Below are positions 41,537 to 50,329 of a stretch of 64,000 nt of DNA, piece by piece. The number at the start of each line of letters is the position of its first letter. Position 1 is the first letter of the stretch. The notes beneath the pieces were generated by a model, which was not told where the DNA came from, did not search any database, and saw only the letters and a list, made by a program, of their open reading frames with translations. The stretch comes from Streptomyces sp. HD (GTDB lineage Bacteria > Actinomycetota > Actinomycetes > Streptomycetales > Streptomycetaceae). The stretch covers positions 1 through 64,000 of the forward strand of contig NZ_JAQMYP010000058.1 in assembly GCF_028369295.1 (NCBI RefSeq), in the 5' to 3' direction. Position numbers and translations under genes: made by a program.

Positions 41537-43655
41537 CGTGCTGCTCCTTCTCCAGGCGCCAGATCTGTACGCGTCCGTCGGCCTCCGCGGCGGCCAGCAG
41601 GTGGCCGTCGTCGCTGAAGGCGACCTCGGTGACCGGGCTGCGATGGTGCTCGACCCGGGGGCGCCCGTGGACCTTGTCGCTCTCCAGCGACCACAGGCAG
41701 ACCCGGCCGTCGTCGGCGCCGGTGGCCAGGTAGCGGCCGTCCGGACCGACGGCGACGGTGTTCAGGGCGCCGCGGTGGGGGATGCGGCGGACCGGTGTGC
41801 CGTACGGCAGTTCCCACAGACAGGCGAACCCGTCGGCGCCTCCGGTGATCAGGCGCCTGCCGTCGGGGCGGCTGAACACCACGGCCCGCGCCGGCTCGGT
41901 GTGGGTGAAGGTGCGGTCGGGGGTGTACCGGCCGTGGGTGTCCCAGAGCAGCAGCCGGCCCGCGGTGTCGGCCGTCACCAGGTGGCTGCCGTCCGGGCTG
42001 AAGTCGAGGCCGGTCACCGTGTGGTGGACCGGCAGCCGGTGCAGGATCCGCCCGTCCTCGGCCCGCCAGATGGCGGCCCCGGTCCAGCCGGCCGTGGCGA
42101 TACGGGCGCCGTCCGGGCTGAAGCACAGCCGGCGCGGGCCGGTGACGGTCTCCCGCCCGAAGTCGACGGCGCCGACCTCCTTCCCGTTCGCGGTCCGCCA
42201 GATGCGCATCCGGTGCTTGGTGGCCGCGGCGAAGAAGGTGCCGTCCGGGCTGAAACGGACCGTGCGAGGGCCGTGGTTGAGCAGGCCGAGGGAGAGCGTC
42301 AGCACCGTCCGGCCCTTCTCGACGTCGATGATCTGGACGGTGCCGCTCTCCGCCCCGATCGCCAGGAGCTCACCGCCGGGACTGAAACCGAGCGAGTGCG
42401 CCGAGGCACGGGAGCCCAGCTCCCGGACCAGGCTCAACCGGGGTACGGTCGGCCGCTCCAGGCACACCCCGTGCCCGGAACAGGGGCCGCGGTCGGGGCG
42501 GCCCGCCCCGCTCGGGCGAGGGTGCGCAGTCGACGGCACGGCAGCGGCGGGCGGTTGAGGGTGCACATCGAAGATCCGGTCGGTTCCGGACTCCAGATAC
42601 AGCACCGGCGTCCCCCACTCCAACGACCCCTTCAGCTCGGTGCGCATCGCCAGCCGGGCCTTCTGCACGGCCACGTGGACGGCGTCGTTGCGCGCCAGAC
42701 AGGTGTAGAACTCCCGGCCGAACTCCAGGGCCGCCCGGTCGCTGATCGGGAACTGCATGGCGGCCACCGCGGGCACGCCCTTGCGCAGGATCGAGGCGGC
42801 GGGGCTGGAGAACGGGTCCGAGGTGGGGGAGTAGTTGGTGCCGCACGCGTTGAGGACCACCAGCCGGAGGGTGCCGTCGCTCATCAGCGGGGAGACGTCG
42901 GGCGCCGCCATGTCGTGCCGGTCGCCGGTTCTCCCGTCGGTGAAGGTCAGCGTGGCGCTGGCCGTGCCCGGGTCGAAGCCGCCGTGCCCGATGAAGTGCA
43001 GCACATGCGGCCGGGTCCGCCGCACCTCCTCGCGCAGATCGCGCCAGCTCTGGCCCGGCACCCAGGTCAGATCGACGATCCCGGCGCGCATCAGCTCGCG
43101 CAGGGCCCGGTGCAGCTCCGCGCGCTCCTGCTCGACCGAGAGTTCCGCCAGGTCGGAGGGGCGGGCGACCATGCCGAGGACACGCAGCGGGGTCTCGACC
43201 GACAGCGGGCCCCGTGTGGTGGGCAGATCGAGCTCGCGGACGAAGGCGTGGTCCACCGCGAGGTGCTCGCCCGCCACGGGGTGGTAGAGGAACTCCCAGG
43301 GCAGCCGGTCGAGACCGCCGGAGTGGGCGTTGAGGCTGATCCGCAGCGTCCGCCGGTCGTGCTGGGCCTGCGCCCGGCAGCGCAGCAGCAGGGCACGGGC
43401 CGTCTCGTCGAAGAGCGAGCCGAACATCAGCGTGCCCAGCTCCCGGACCAGTGCCGTCGCCGGGCCCGGCAGGTCCGTCGACAGCCTGACGCTCTCGGCG
43501 ACCCGCTCCAGCAGCGCGCTCGCCCGCGGATCCGCGGTGAGGAGCGGTCGCTCCACGCGGCAGCTGCCGATCGACGTCCTCAGGTGCGCCATCTGCGCGT
43601 CTCCCACGGCATGGAGAGCGATGTCGAAATCGAGCGCCTCCCGTACCTCTCCCAT
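41529..43655 (-). CDS. CHAT (caspase-like) protease fused to a WD40 propeller
   Basis: 708 residues. The CHAT domain (~100-385) has the dyad His224 (HFIGHGG) and Cys271 (VVLNACGTN), so it looks proteolytically competent. A proline-rich linker follows, then seven WD40 units from ~430 to the end, ending in blades such as FSPDGTFFAAATKHRMRIW, FSPDGARIATAGWTG and FSDDGHLLAAAEADGRVQIW: enough for a closed propeller. CHAT proteases are common effectors of bacterial defence and death. The ATG at 43655 has GGGGGAAG upstream and starts at MGEVREAL; the frame runs further up to 43880 without a ribosome site. Confidence 0.9.
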   Translation of the reverse strand: MGEVREALDFDIALHAVGDAQMAHLRTSIGSCRVERPLLTADPRASALLERVAESVRLSTDLPGPATALVRELGTLMFGSLFDETARALLLRCRAQAQHDRRTLRISLNAHSGGLDRLPWEFLYHPVAGEHLAVDHAFVRELDLPTTRGPLSVETPLRVLGMVARPSDLAELSVEQERAELHRALRELMRAGIVDLTWVPGQSWRDLREEVRRTRPHVLHFIGHGGFDPGTASATLTFTDGRTGDRHDMAAPDVSPLMSDGTLRLVVLNACGTNYSPTSDPFSSPAASILRKGVPAVAAMQFPISDRAALEFGREFYTCLARNDAVHVAVQKARLAMRTELKGSLEWGTPVLYLESGTDRIFDVHPQPPAAAVPSTAHPRPSGAGRPDRGPCSGHGVCLERPTVPRLSLVRELGSRASAHSLGFSPGGELLAIGAESGTVQIIDVEKGRTVLTLSLGLLNHGPRTVRFSPDGTFFAAATKHRMRIWRTANGKEVGAVDFGRETVTGPRRLCFSPDGARIATAGWTGAAIWRAEDGRILHRLPVHHTVTGLDFSPDGSHLVTADTAGRLLLWDTHGRYTPDRTFTHTEPARAVVFSRPDGRRLITGGADGFACLWELPYGTPVRRIPHRGALNTVAVGPDGRYLATGADDGRVCLWSLESDKVHGRPRVEHHRSPVTEVAFSDDGHLLAAAEADGRVQIWRLEKEQHDD

Positions 43656-43878
43656 GTGCGCTTCCCCCGAACCGATTTGACCTCGCCACCCCCACGGCGA
43701 GCGAATGTGAGCCCGATGGTACGGCCGGGCGTCGGGCCCGAGCAGGGGTTTGACGGGCATGCCGACAGTAATTTCGGAAAGGGCATGTCCGCGCGCCGCC
43801 CGTCGTGCCATGCTGACTTCCTGCCGTTTCCGGCCACACGAATGATGATCGCCGGTCGGAGGCGTTATCGGGGGGATC
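43656..43878. promoter_or_regulatory. Divergent promoter region of the conflict-system operons
   Basis: These 223 bp separate the CHAT-WD40 run (leftward) from the GTPase operon (rightward). I see a TTGACG at 43750 and a more AT-rich patch (CAGTAATTTC) around 43766, but cannot assign a full promoter on either strand. No gene is present. Confidence 0.45.
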
Positions 43879-45033
43879 ATGGCAACGGGTGGATTTCAGC
43901 AGCAGCCACAGGAACAACTCTGGTTCGGAATAGGTGTAGTAGGCCCCAGTCGGGTCGGAAAGACCTCCTTGATCGTGTCGTTGATCGAGGATGCCCCCCG
44001 CATTCTGGCCGGCCGGGATGCGGTACTGCGTGTTCATGACCAGCCCACGACCGACGCCGTCAACCGCAGGCTCAACGAGCTGCGCGGGGCGGTCCGTGCG
44101 GGATCTTTCCGCAGGCAGGCGCTGCGCAGCACCGAGCGGATGACGTACTACAAACTGGCCCTGGAAACCGGGATAGCCGGTATCGCGGTGTATCTGAACG
44201 TGCTGGACTTTCCCGGTGGATGGCTGAGCCCGGAGCAGAACGCACCGCGTCCCGAGGAAAAGTGGCAGGAGTGCCGCGAGTTCATCAGCCGAAGTACGGT
44301 GCTGCTGGTTCCGGTGGATTCCACCGTCGTGATGTCCGCCACCGACCCGGAACATGAACGGATGGTTCCGGAACTGCTGAAAATTGCCCAGGTGGAACAA
44401 GTGGCCGAATCCTGGGCCACGGCCCGCGGAACAGAACCGGAAAACCGCGCTCTCCTTCTCCTGGTGCCGATGAAGTGCGAGAGCTATTTCAATGACAATG
44501 GTGGCTCGAAGGACGAATCCGGGCTGCTGTTCAAGAAGGTGGAGAAGATCTACGGCCGTGCCCTGGACGTCGTCCGGGCGAACGCCCCGCACGCCCAGAT
44601 CCTCTACTGCCCGCTCGACACCCTCGGCTGTGTCGAGCTGACCGGTGCGCAGAGCTGGCTGCCGGACGGGGACGGGCTCCAGCTCAGCGCCGAGTTCACG
44701 GTGCGTCCCCCGGGCGAGATCTCGGTGAAGGGGGCCGAGGAGATCCTCATCGCCGTCTGCCAGAACCTCGCCGCGGTACGGCACGCCGGGCAGCAGGAGA
44801 AGACCCGGCAGTGGGAGCGGCGCCACGACGAGATCGTGGAGGAACGAGGCCGCCCGATGACCCTCCGTCAGCGATGGCGCAGCCTGGTCAGCGGCGAGCG
44901 GTGGGAACTGCGCGAGAGAGGGGAGTTCGCCCGCAAGCAGGCCGTGCGCGCGCTCCGCCAGGAGGAACACTTCGAGCAGCTGGTCGCCGACCTGGCGTTG
45001 CGCCCCATGGGGCCCCGGATTCGCGAGCTGTGA
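43879..45033 (+). CDS. P-loop GTPase-like protein of a conflict operon
   Basis: 384 residues. The Walker A/G1 loop is GPSRVGKTS (22-30) and a DxxG-type G3 site is LDFPGGW; a G4 motif is not clear. It looks like a stand-alone TRAFAC-type GTPase of the kind (DO-GTPase) reported in NTP-dependent conflict systems; I infer this from layout, not a search. The C-terminal ~80 residues are charged and helical. GGGGGG precedes the ATG. The first ~600 bp use unusually many A/T-ending codons (GGA ATA GGT GTA GTA), unlike neighbours. Heads a six-gene operon. Confidence 0.75.
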   Translation: MATGGFQQQPQEQLWFGIGVVGPSRVGKTSLIVSLIEDAPRILAGRDAVLRVHDQPTTDAVNRRLNELRGAVRAGSFRRQALRSTERMTYYKLALETGIAGIAVYLNVLDFPGGWLSPEQNAPRPEEKWQECREFISRSTVLLVPVDSTVVMSATDPEHERMVPELLKIAQVEQVAESWATARGTEPENRALLLLVPMKCESYFNDNGGSKDESGLLFKKVEKIYGRALDVVRANAPHAQILYCPLDTLGCVELTGAQSWLPDGDGLQLSAEFTVRPPGEISVKGAEEILIAVCQNLAAVRHAGQQEKTRQWERRHDEIVEERGRPMTLRQRWRSLVSGERWELRERGEFARKQAVRALRQEEHFEQLVADLALRPMGPRIREL

Positions 45034-45080
45034 ACCCGTCACCACCGATCACCATCCGCCGGGCGTGAGAGGAAACGACG

Positions 45081-46010
45081 GTGCGAGCACATGTACTGAC
45101 ACGGGGCTGGCGACGGCAGGACGACTACACCTTCTTCCCCGCGCCTCCGGAGGACCGCTGGTGGGAGCGGTACGGCGAATACGTCGACTTCGACTACCCG
45201 TCGCTGCTCGTGGAGGCCGACGGGGTCTCCTGGCGCGCCTACCTCGGCGGCCTGACCACCTCGCGTGAGGACGTCACCGGCACCCCCATCCGGCTCTCCC
45301 TCGCCCTCGCCGGGGACTGCGGCCCGGGGAGGGAGACGGACTGGGCGGCCAGGCTCGTCGAGGAACACGTCCACGGCCAGGGCCGGGGCGACGAGGCCGG
45401 TGCGGCCGTGGAGAAGGGCGCGCTGGGGGCGCTCGACCAGGTCTTCGACGAGGCGGCCGTGGCCGCGCTGTTCGCGGGCCCACCCGAACCGGGAGCGGGC
45501 GCCGACGACCTGGTCGACACCGCCGTACGCGGACATGCCGACACCGCCGACACCGCCGTACGCGGACCTGGCGGCACCGCCGTACGCGGACCTGCGGACA
45601 CGGCCGGGAACCGGTCACCCGTCGACCGCTCGCCCGCCCAGTCGCCGTCCACGCCCACCGGCTCATGGGTGGCCGGGATCGGCGGGGCCGAGGCACGGGA
45701 GGCGTTCGTCGGCCACGCCGGCGCCCTGCTCAACGGGACGGTCACCGGACGTGCCCTGGTCCTCAACAGCCTGCATGATCCGGACGCGTTGCCCAGGCCG
45801 GCCCCCGGCGAACACCTCGTGGTGCTCGCCGACGCGCCGGAGGAGAGGTTCGGCCGTACGCCGGTGGCCATCGGGGGAAAAGTCTCAGGGCGGCCACCGG
45901 CCGCCCCGGTGGACAGCCGGCTGGTGTGGGCAGCCCTGGCGGTGGGAGTGGCGATCGTCCTGGTGCGGTGCGCCCGGCGGCGGAGCGCATCGCCGCAACG
46001 GGACACCTGA
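45081..46010 (+). CDS. Unknown protein with C-terminal membrane anchor (GTPase operon)
   Basis: 309 residues, no recognised domain. The N-terminal ~100 residues are a likely globular domain rich in aromatic residues (YTFFPAPPEDRWWERYGEYVDFDYP). A linker of T-A-V-R-G repeats follows (~150-175), then a mixed region, and a single C-terminal transmembrane helix ending in Arg residues (WAALAVGVAIVLVRCARRR), which suggests a tail-anchored protein with its bulk in the cytoplasm. GAGAGGA precedes the GTG. It could bring the GTPase to the membrane. Its 3' end probably overlaps the next gene. Confidence 0.7.
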   Translation: MRAHVLTRGWRRQDDYTFFPAPPEDRWWERYGEYVDFDYPSLLVEADGVSWRAYLGGLTTSREDVTGTPIRLSLALAGDCGPGRETDWAARLVEEHVHGQGRGDEAGAAVEKGALGALDQVFDEAAVAALFAGPPEPGAGADDLVDTAVRGHADTADTAVRGPGGTAVRGPADTAGNRSPVDRSPAQSPSTPTGSWVAGIGGAEAREAFVGHAGALLNGTVTGRALVLNSLHDPDALPRPAPGEHLVVLADAPEERFGRTPVAIGGKVSGRPPAAPVDSRLVWAALAVGVAIVLVRCARRRSASPQRDT

Positions 46011-46672
46011 CGGCGCGGCCCGCAACGCCCGCACTGCAGCGCCCGGACGCGTCGCGGCACCGGGGTGTGCCGCAGGGGCCGACGGTGCCGCTACGTCCGA
46101 CCGTGCCACCGCACGCAGACGCACCGCCGCGCCCGGATACGCCGAGGCCGTCCGCCGCGTCGCTCGTCATGTTCTCGCCCGGCTGTGCGACCGCACCGGA
46201 CGCCGGGGGCATGGCCCGGTCGATGGCCCGGTCGCCGGATGCCTTCCGGCAGTTCGACCTGCAGGTGACCTGGGGTGCCGAGGACGTCGACGGAGCCCGG
46301 GAGGCGCTGCTCACCCGGCAGGGGCTGGCGGCGGGGAGTCTGTGGGTCGAGCCGCCGAGGCATCGGCTCGCCGGCCGCCTGTGGCGGGGCGTGCTGCGTG
46401 CGACGAGCGGTGTGCTGCCGGGGCGCGGACCGGGCCTGGACCGGACCCCGCGGCGCGCCCTGCTGAGCGTGGACGGCGTCCCGGCTCCACGGTCGGCTCA
46501 CCGGCCGGTACCGGCCGGTGAATGGAACCTCCTGCTGACGCCTGTCTGGCGTACGGGAGCGGGCACCACCCTGGCGGTCGCGCAACTGCCGGTGCCCTGT
46601 CAAGAATGCGATCAACCGCACGGCGGCGGAATCTGCGTACTCCTGCCGCTGTCAGGAAGCCAGGAACAGTGA
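45926..46672 (+). CDS. Unknown protein of the GTPase operon
   Basis: Up to 248 residues; start uncertain. The first ~80 residues are Pro/Ala/Arg-rich, and a start at GTG 45968 or even the ATG at 46169 is possible. The likely domain is the C-terminal ~140 residues (from FDLQVTWGAEDVDG), which ends with Cys/His-rich PCQECDQPHGGGIC, a possible metal site. I do not recognise a family. The reading frame overlaps the previous gene by 85 bp if the first GTG is used. Its stop overlaps the M48 gene start (GTGA), so it is coupled to it. Confidence 0.55.
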   Translation: MGSPGGGSGDRPGAVRPAAERIAATGHLTARPATPALQRPDASRHRGVPQGPTVPLRPTVPPHADAPPRPDTPRPSAASLVMFSPGCATAPDAGGMARSMARSPDAFRQFDLQVTWGAEDVDGAREALLTRQGLAAGSLWVEPPRHRLAGRLWRGVLRATSGVLPGRGPGLDRTPRRALLSVDGVPAPRSAHRPVPAGEWNLLLTPVWRTGAGTTLAVAQLPVPCQECDQPHGGGICVLLPLSGSQEQ

Positions 46673-47679
46673 CCACGTCCCCGCGCCGGGTGCGTTTCCC
46701 GGGAATCTCCTCCGAAGCCTACGAACACCCCTTCGCGCAGGCCGCGTTGTCGACCGTACGCAAGGCCAAGGGCTTCGACCTCGTGCTCAGGAAGGTGATG
46801 GGCGCCCCGGGCGAGGCCGCGATGCGGATGCACCACCTCGCCTGCGCGGTGAAGGTCGGCGACAGCCAGTTCCGCCGGCTCAACCAGGTGATGAACGAGG
46901 CCGCGCACACCCTGGACGTCGTCGAGCCGCCGAGCCTCTACGTCAACCGGGGCATCGGCTTCAACGCCGTGACCATCGGCTTCGACAAGCCGTTCATCGT
47001 GCTCGGCGCCGAACTCATCGACCAGATGAACGAGGACGAGATCCGCTTCGTCATCGGGCACGAACTGGGTCACGCCATATCGGGGCACGCCCTCTACCAG
47101 AGCGTGGCCTGGTTCCTGGCCGCGGTCGGCGCGGGAGGTCTGCACGGGGTACCCGGCGGACCCCTGGTGCTGAAGGGGATCGAGCTGGGCCTGCAGGACT
47201 GGGGACGCAAGTCCGAGCTGTCCGGGGACCGCGCCGGACTCCTGGTCGGGCAGGACCTGGAAGTCGCCGTCCGGACACTGATGATGCTCGCGGGCGGCCG
47301 GCAGACCGCGGAGATGAACCCCAGCGCCTTCCTGGAACAGGCCGCCGAGTTCCAGGACGCCACCGGCCTGCGCAACCGCATCGTCAAGTGGATGATGCCC
47401 TCCTCGGACCACCCCCTGCTGGTGGTCCGCGCCGCCGAACTCGACCGCTGGGTGCGCGAGGGCTCGTACAGCCGGATCGTCCACGAGGGCGACTACCCGC
47501 TGCGCGGCGAGTCGGCGTCGGTGAAGGACCGGCTCGCCGAGGGCCTCGGCGGGGTCGGGCGGGCACGGGCCTCCCTCGACGCGACCGACGGCACCGCGAG
47601 CGGCCGGCTGGGGCGCCTCGGAAGCCTCGGCGGCCGCGCGGGGGACGGCACCCGCGGCTTCTTCGGCCGCCCTCAGTGA
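46669..47679 (+). CDS. M48-type zinc metalloprotease without membrane helices
   Basis: 336 residues. HELGH at 131-135 supplies two zinc His and the catalytic Glu, and the third ligand fits SELSGDRAG (ExxxDRAG form) of M48 proteases. Unlike HtpX it has no obvious transmembrane helices; only a modest hydrophobic stretch follows the active site. GTG at 46669 overlaps the previous stop, with CAGGAA upstream; earlier in-frame starts lie inside the previous gene. The C-terminal ~50 residues are Gly/Arg-rich and disordered. As the protease of this operon it may process a partner. Confidence 0.85.
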   Translation: MTTSPRRVRFPGISSEAYEHPFAQAALSTVRKAKGFDLVLRKVMGAPGEAAMRMHHLACAVKVGDSQFRRLNQVMNEAAHTLDVVEPPSLYVNRGIGFNAVTIGFDKPFIVLGAELIDQMNEDEIRFVIGHELGHAISGHALYQSVAWFLAAVGAGGLHGVPGGPLVLKGIELGLQDWGRKSELSGDRAGLLVGQDLEVAVRTLMMLAGGRQTAEMNPSAFLEQAAEFQDATGLRNRIVKWMMPSSDHPLLVVRAAELDRWVREGSYSRIVHEGDYPLRGESASVKDRLAEGLGGVGRARASLDATDGTASGRLGRLGSLGGRAGDGTRGFFGRPQ

Positions 47680-47720
47680 CGCAGGACAGCTGACCACCGG
47701 CACGGCACGGGGAGGCCGCG

Positions 47721-48560
47721 GTGTACGAGCAAGAGATCAGCAGGCGCAACCCGGGTTGTTTCCTCTTCCTTCTCGACCAGTCCTACTCGATGGGCGCCCC
47801 GATCTCCGGCAGCCCCGCGCCGAAGGCCTCGGCCCTGGCCGCGATGATCAACGAACTGCTCTACGCGGTCGTACTGGAATGCACCAAGGACTTCCAGGAA
47901 CTGCCGAGGCACTACTTCGACGTCGGGGTGATCGGCTACTCCGGGAACGGCGTGCGGCCACTGCTGCCCGGCACCTCGCGCCGCCGCGCCCTCGTCCCCG
48001 TCCACGCCTACGCGGGCACCGGACGCCCCGTCGAGCACTCCCGGACGCTGCGCCGCGCCGACGGCGGCGTGGAGCACGAGCAGACCACGGTCCCGGAGTG
48101 GATCGCGCCCCTCAACGCCGGCTGGACACCGATGTGCGAGGCGCTGGGAACGGCGTACAAGGTGCTGCGCGGCTGGGTGAAGGAGCACCGCTCCTCGTTC
48201 CCGCCGATCGTCCTCAACATCACGGACGGCCAGGCCACGGACGGCGACCCGCGCCGCGCGGCGCGGCGCATCACCCGGCTGGAGACCGGCGACGGCCGCA
48301 CCCTGCTGTTCAATCTGCATCTGTCGGAGGCGCAGGGCACGCCCATGTCCTTCCCGGTGCTCGCGCCCACGGGCGTGCCCCAGGCCGAGCTGCTCTTCGA
48401 GATGTCGAGCGTCCTGCCCGGCACACTCGTCCAGGCGTCGGGGTACGGGGGCCGGATCGCGCCAGGCGCCCGGGGGTTCGTGTTCAACGGCGGTGCGACG
48501 GCCCTGATGGATTTCCTGCGCATCGGGACCAGCACCACCTCTCTGATCGGCGAGCATTGA
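47721..48560 (+). CDS. von Willebrand factor A (TerY-like) protein
   Basis: 279 residues making up one vWA domain. The MIDAS metal site is complete: DQSYS (19-23), the Thr in GWTPM and the Asp in NITDGQATDGD. It is cytoplasmic and unfused, like TerY-type vWA proteins of the TerY-P triad (vWA, PP2C, kinase), which matches its neighbours. It probably acts as a Mg-dependent scaffold. GGGGAGG precedes the GTG start. The stop overlaps the phosphatase start (TTGA). Confidence 0.9.
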   Translation: MYEQEISRRNPGCFLFLLDQSYSMGAPISGSPAPKASALAAMINELLYAVVLECTKDFQELPRHYFDVGVIGYSGNGVRPLLPGTSRRRALVPVHAYAGTGRPVEHSRTLRRADGGVEHEQTTVPEWIAPLNAGWTPMCEALGTAYKVLRGWVKEHRSSFPPIVLNITDGQATDGDPRRAARRITRLETGDGRTLLFNLHLSEAQGTPMSFPVLAPTGVPQAELLFEMSSVLPGTLVQASGYGGRIAPGARGFVFNGGATALMDFLRIGTSTTSLIGEH

Positions 48561-49381
48561 GCGAGAACGGCCCGCTGCCGGGGCGCGCCGTCCTGCTGTG
48601 CGAGGCGCTCGTCGTGCCCAAGGCAAGCGCGGCGGAGTGCGAGGACGCGCACGCCTGGAACGCGCACCGGGCGGCGGTCTGCGACGGTGCGTCCCGGGCG
48701 TTCGCCTCGGGCCGCTGGGCGACGCTGCTGGCCCGCGCCTTCCTCGTCACCGAACTCGACGGGCCGGACCGGAGCGGGCCCGACATGCTCGACGGCTGGC
48801 TGCACGAGGCGCGCGGGCTGTGGGCGGAGCAGACCGCGCAGGCCGCCGAGGTCCCCGTCTACATCCGAGGGGCCCTGGCGCGCGGCTCGGCGGCGACCTT
48901 TGTCGGCGTGGACACCCGGGACGTGACCTCGACCCGCGCCGGCACCGGGCCGCTGATGGAGTACCGGGCGTTCGCCGTGGGGGACTCCTGCCTGTTCCAC
49001 CTGCGCGAAGGCCGCCCGACCGAACTGTTCCCGCTGGACCGGCCCGACCAGTTCGACACCCATCCCGACCTGGTGTCGACCCGGGCAGAGGCGCCGGCGT
49101 CCCTGGCTCCGGTGCTGCGGACCACCGAGGGCGCCTGCGGTCCGGACGACGTCCTGCTGCTGATGACCGACGCGCTCGCACAGTGGGCACTGGAGGCGGC
49201 CGCCGAGCACGGCAGCACGGTCTGGACGTTCCTCGAACGGGCCGACCCGGACGAATTCGGCGTCAGGGTAAGGGAGTTGCGCGCCTCGCGGGAGATGAAG
49301 GAGGACGACGTATCGCTGGTGCGCTGCCGCGCGGTCGCCACCGCCCGAGCCGTCGCCCTTACGCCCACCGCCGCGTCATGA
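48557..49381 (+). CDS. PP2C-family serine/threonine phosphatase
   Basis: 274 residues. Metal-binding landmarks are ECEDA (Asp30), CDGAS (Asp43-Gly44), AFAVGDSCLF and LLMTDALAQW, with a final EDDVSLVR like the last PP2C Asp motif. The start is the TTG that overlaps the vWA stop by 4 bp, the only suitably placed start codon; a GTG ~20 codons in is an alternative. Its 3' end overlaps the convergent kinase gene by 6 bp. With the kinase it should form an opposing pair. Confidence 0.85.
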   Translation: MSENGPLPGRAVLLCEALVVPKASAAECEDAHAWNAHRAAVCDGASRAFASGRWATLLARAFLVTELDGPDRSGPDMLDGWLHEARGLWAEQTAQAAEVPVYIRGALARGSAATFVGVDTRDVTSTRAGTGPLMEYRAFAVGDSCLFHLREGRPTELFPLDRPDQFDTHPDLVSTRAEAPASLAPVLRTTEGACGPDDVLLLMTDALAQWALEAAAEHGSTVWTFLERADPDEFGVRVRELRASREMKEDDVSLVRCRAVATARAVALTPTAAS

Positions 49382-50329
49382 CGCGGCGTACGCCGGGTGC
49401 GGAGGGCCGCCCGCCGCGCACGCGCGCAGCACGTCCTCCAGCGGCGGCGCCGCGTCCGGCGGACCCGCGCACAGGTCGGTGAGCCGCTCGGCCAGTCGCC
49501 GTACCGCCGTGTCGGGCGACCGCGCCAGTCCCTTCCAGATCTTCGTACGCCCGGGGGCCAGCAGGTCGTCGCGGGTGAACAGCAGATGCTCGCCGTCCGG
49601 CCGGTCCGCCCACAGCGAGGGATCCGCGGCCACGGCCCGCAGCGACAGCAGGATGACCAGCGCCGGGAAGGCGTCGGCACCGGGACCCCAGTGGCCGATG
49701 TCCCGGTGCGGGTGCTGGTAGTTGCGGTGCCCGAACTCGCCGGGCGCGAGATGCGCGGCGAACGGCACCCATACGGCGTCCAGGTCGACCAGGACCACCC
49801 GCAGATCGTCCCCGACGATGATGTTGCCGTGCTGCAGATCGCCGTGGCAGATCCGCGACGAGGTCAACTGGCCCATCGCCACCCGCCAGTTGCCGATCAG
49901 ATGATGCAGCGCCGCTCGGTCCCCGCACAGGTCCGACACCGCCTCGTCCAGCAACTTGCCCTCGATCCAGGGCATCAGGACCAGCGGCCACCACTGCCCC
50001 GACAGCCTGATGCCGTGCTCGATCCACTCGGCCTCGACCAGCGGCGTGCCGTGCTCGACGGGCTGTGCGTGCCGGTGCGCGGTCAGCGCGCGGTACCGCT
50101 CACCGCCCGAGGCCGGCTCACGGGACATGCAGCGGATGGCCACGCGTTCGTCCTGCCGGGTCCGGGCCGCGAAGACGATGGCGTTACGGCCGGTCGACGC
50201 GAGCGGCATCCCCGTGGCCCCGAACAGGATCTCGCAGTGCGACAGCCGCGGATCGGCGAACACCTCGCCGGGCCTGCGCACCGCCGACGCGTACTGGGGC
50301 TTCGCCGGCCATACGGCGGGGGACGTCAT
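49376..50329 (-). CDS. Protein kinase-like enzyme, possibly degenerate
   Basis: 317 residues with a protein-kinase-like fold: a short glycine-rich stretch (STGRNAIVF), VAIR at the beta-3 position (Arg66 where Lys is expected), the catalytic loop CHGDLQHGN (Asp164, Asn169) and a DLD in place of DFG (182-184). Missing the beta-3 Lys, it may be impaired or a pseudokinase, though the catalytic loop is intact. The C-terminal ~100 residues are helical. ATGA overlap with the gene upstream; it is the last gene of the dynamin/Hsp70 operon and is convergent with the phosphatase. Confidence 0.82.
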   Translation of the reverse strand: MTSPAVWPAKPQYASAVRRPGEVFADPRLSHCEILFGATGMPLASTGRNAIVFAARTRQDERVAIRCMSREPASGGERYRALTAHRHAQPVEHGTPLVEAEWIEHGIRLSGQWWPLVLMPWIEGKLLDEAVSDLCGDRAALHHLIGNWRVAMGQLTSSRICHGDLQHGNIIVGDDLRVVLVDLDAVWVPFAAHLAPGEFGHRNYQHPHRDIGHWGPGADAFPALVILLSLRAVAADPSLWADRPDGEHLLFTRDDLLAPGRTKIWKGLARSPDTAVRRLAERLTDLCAGPPDAAPPLEDVLRACAAGGPPHPAYAAS

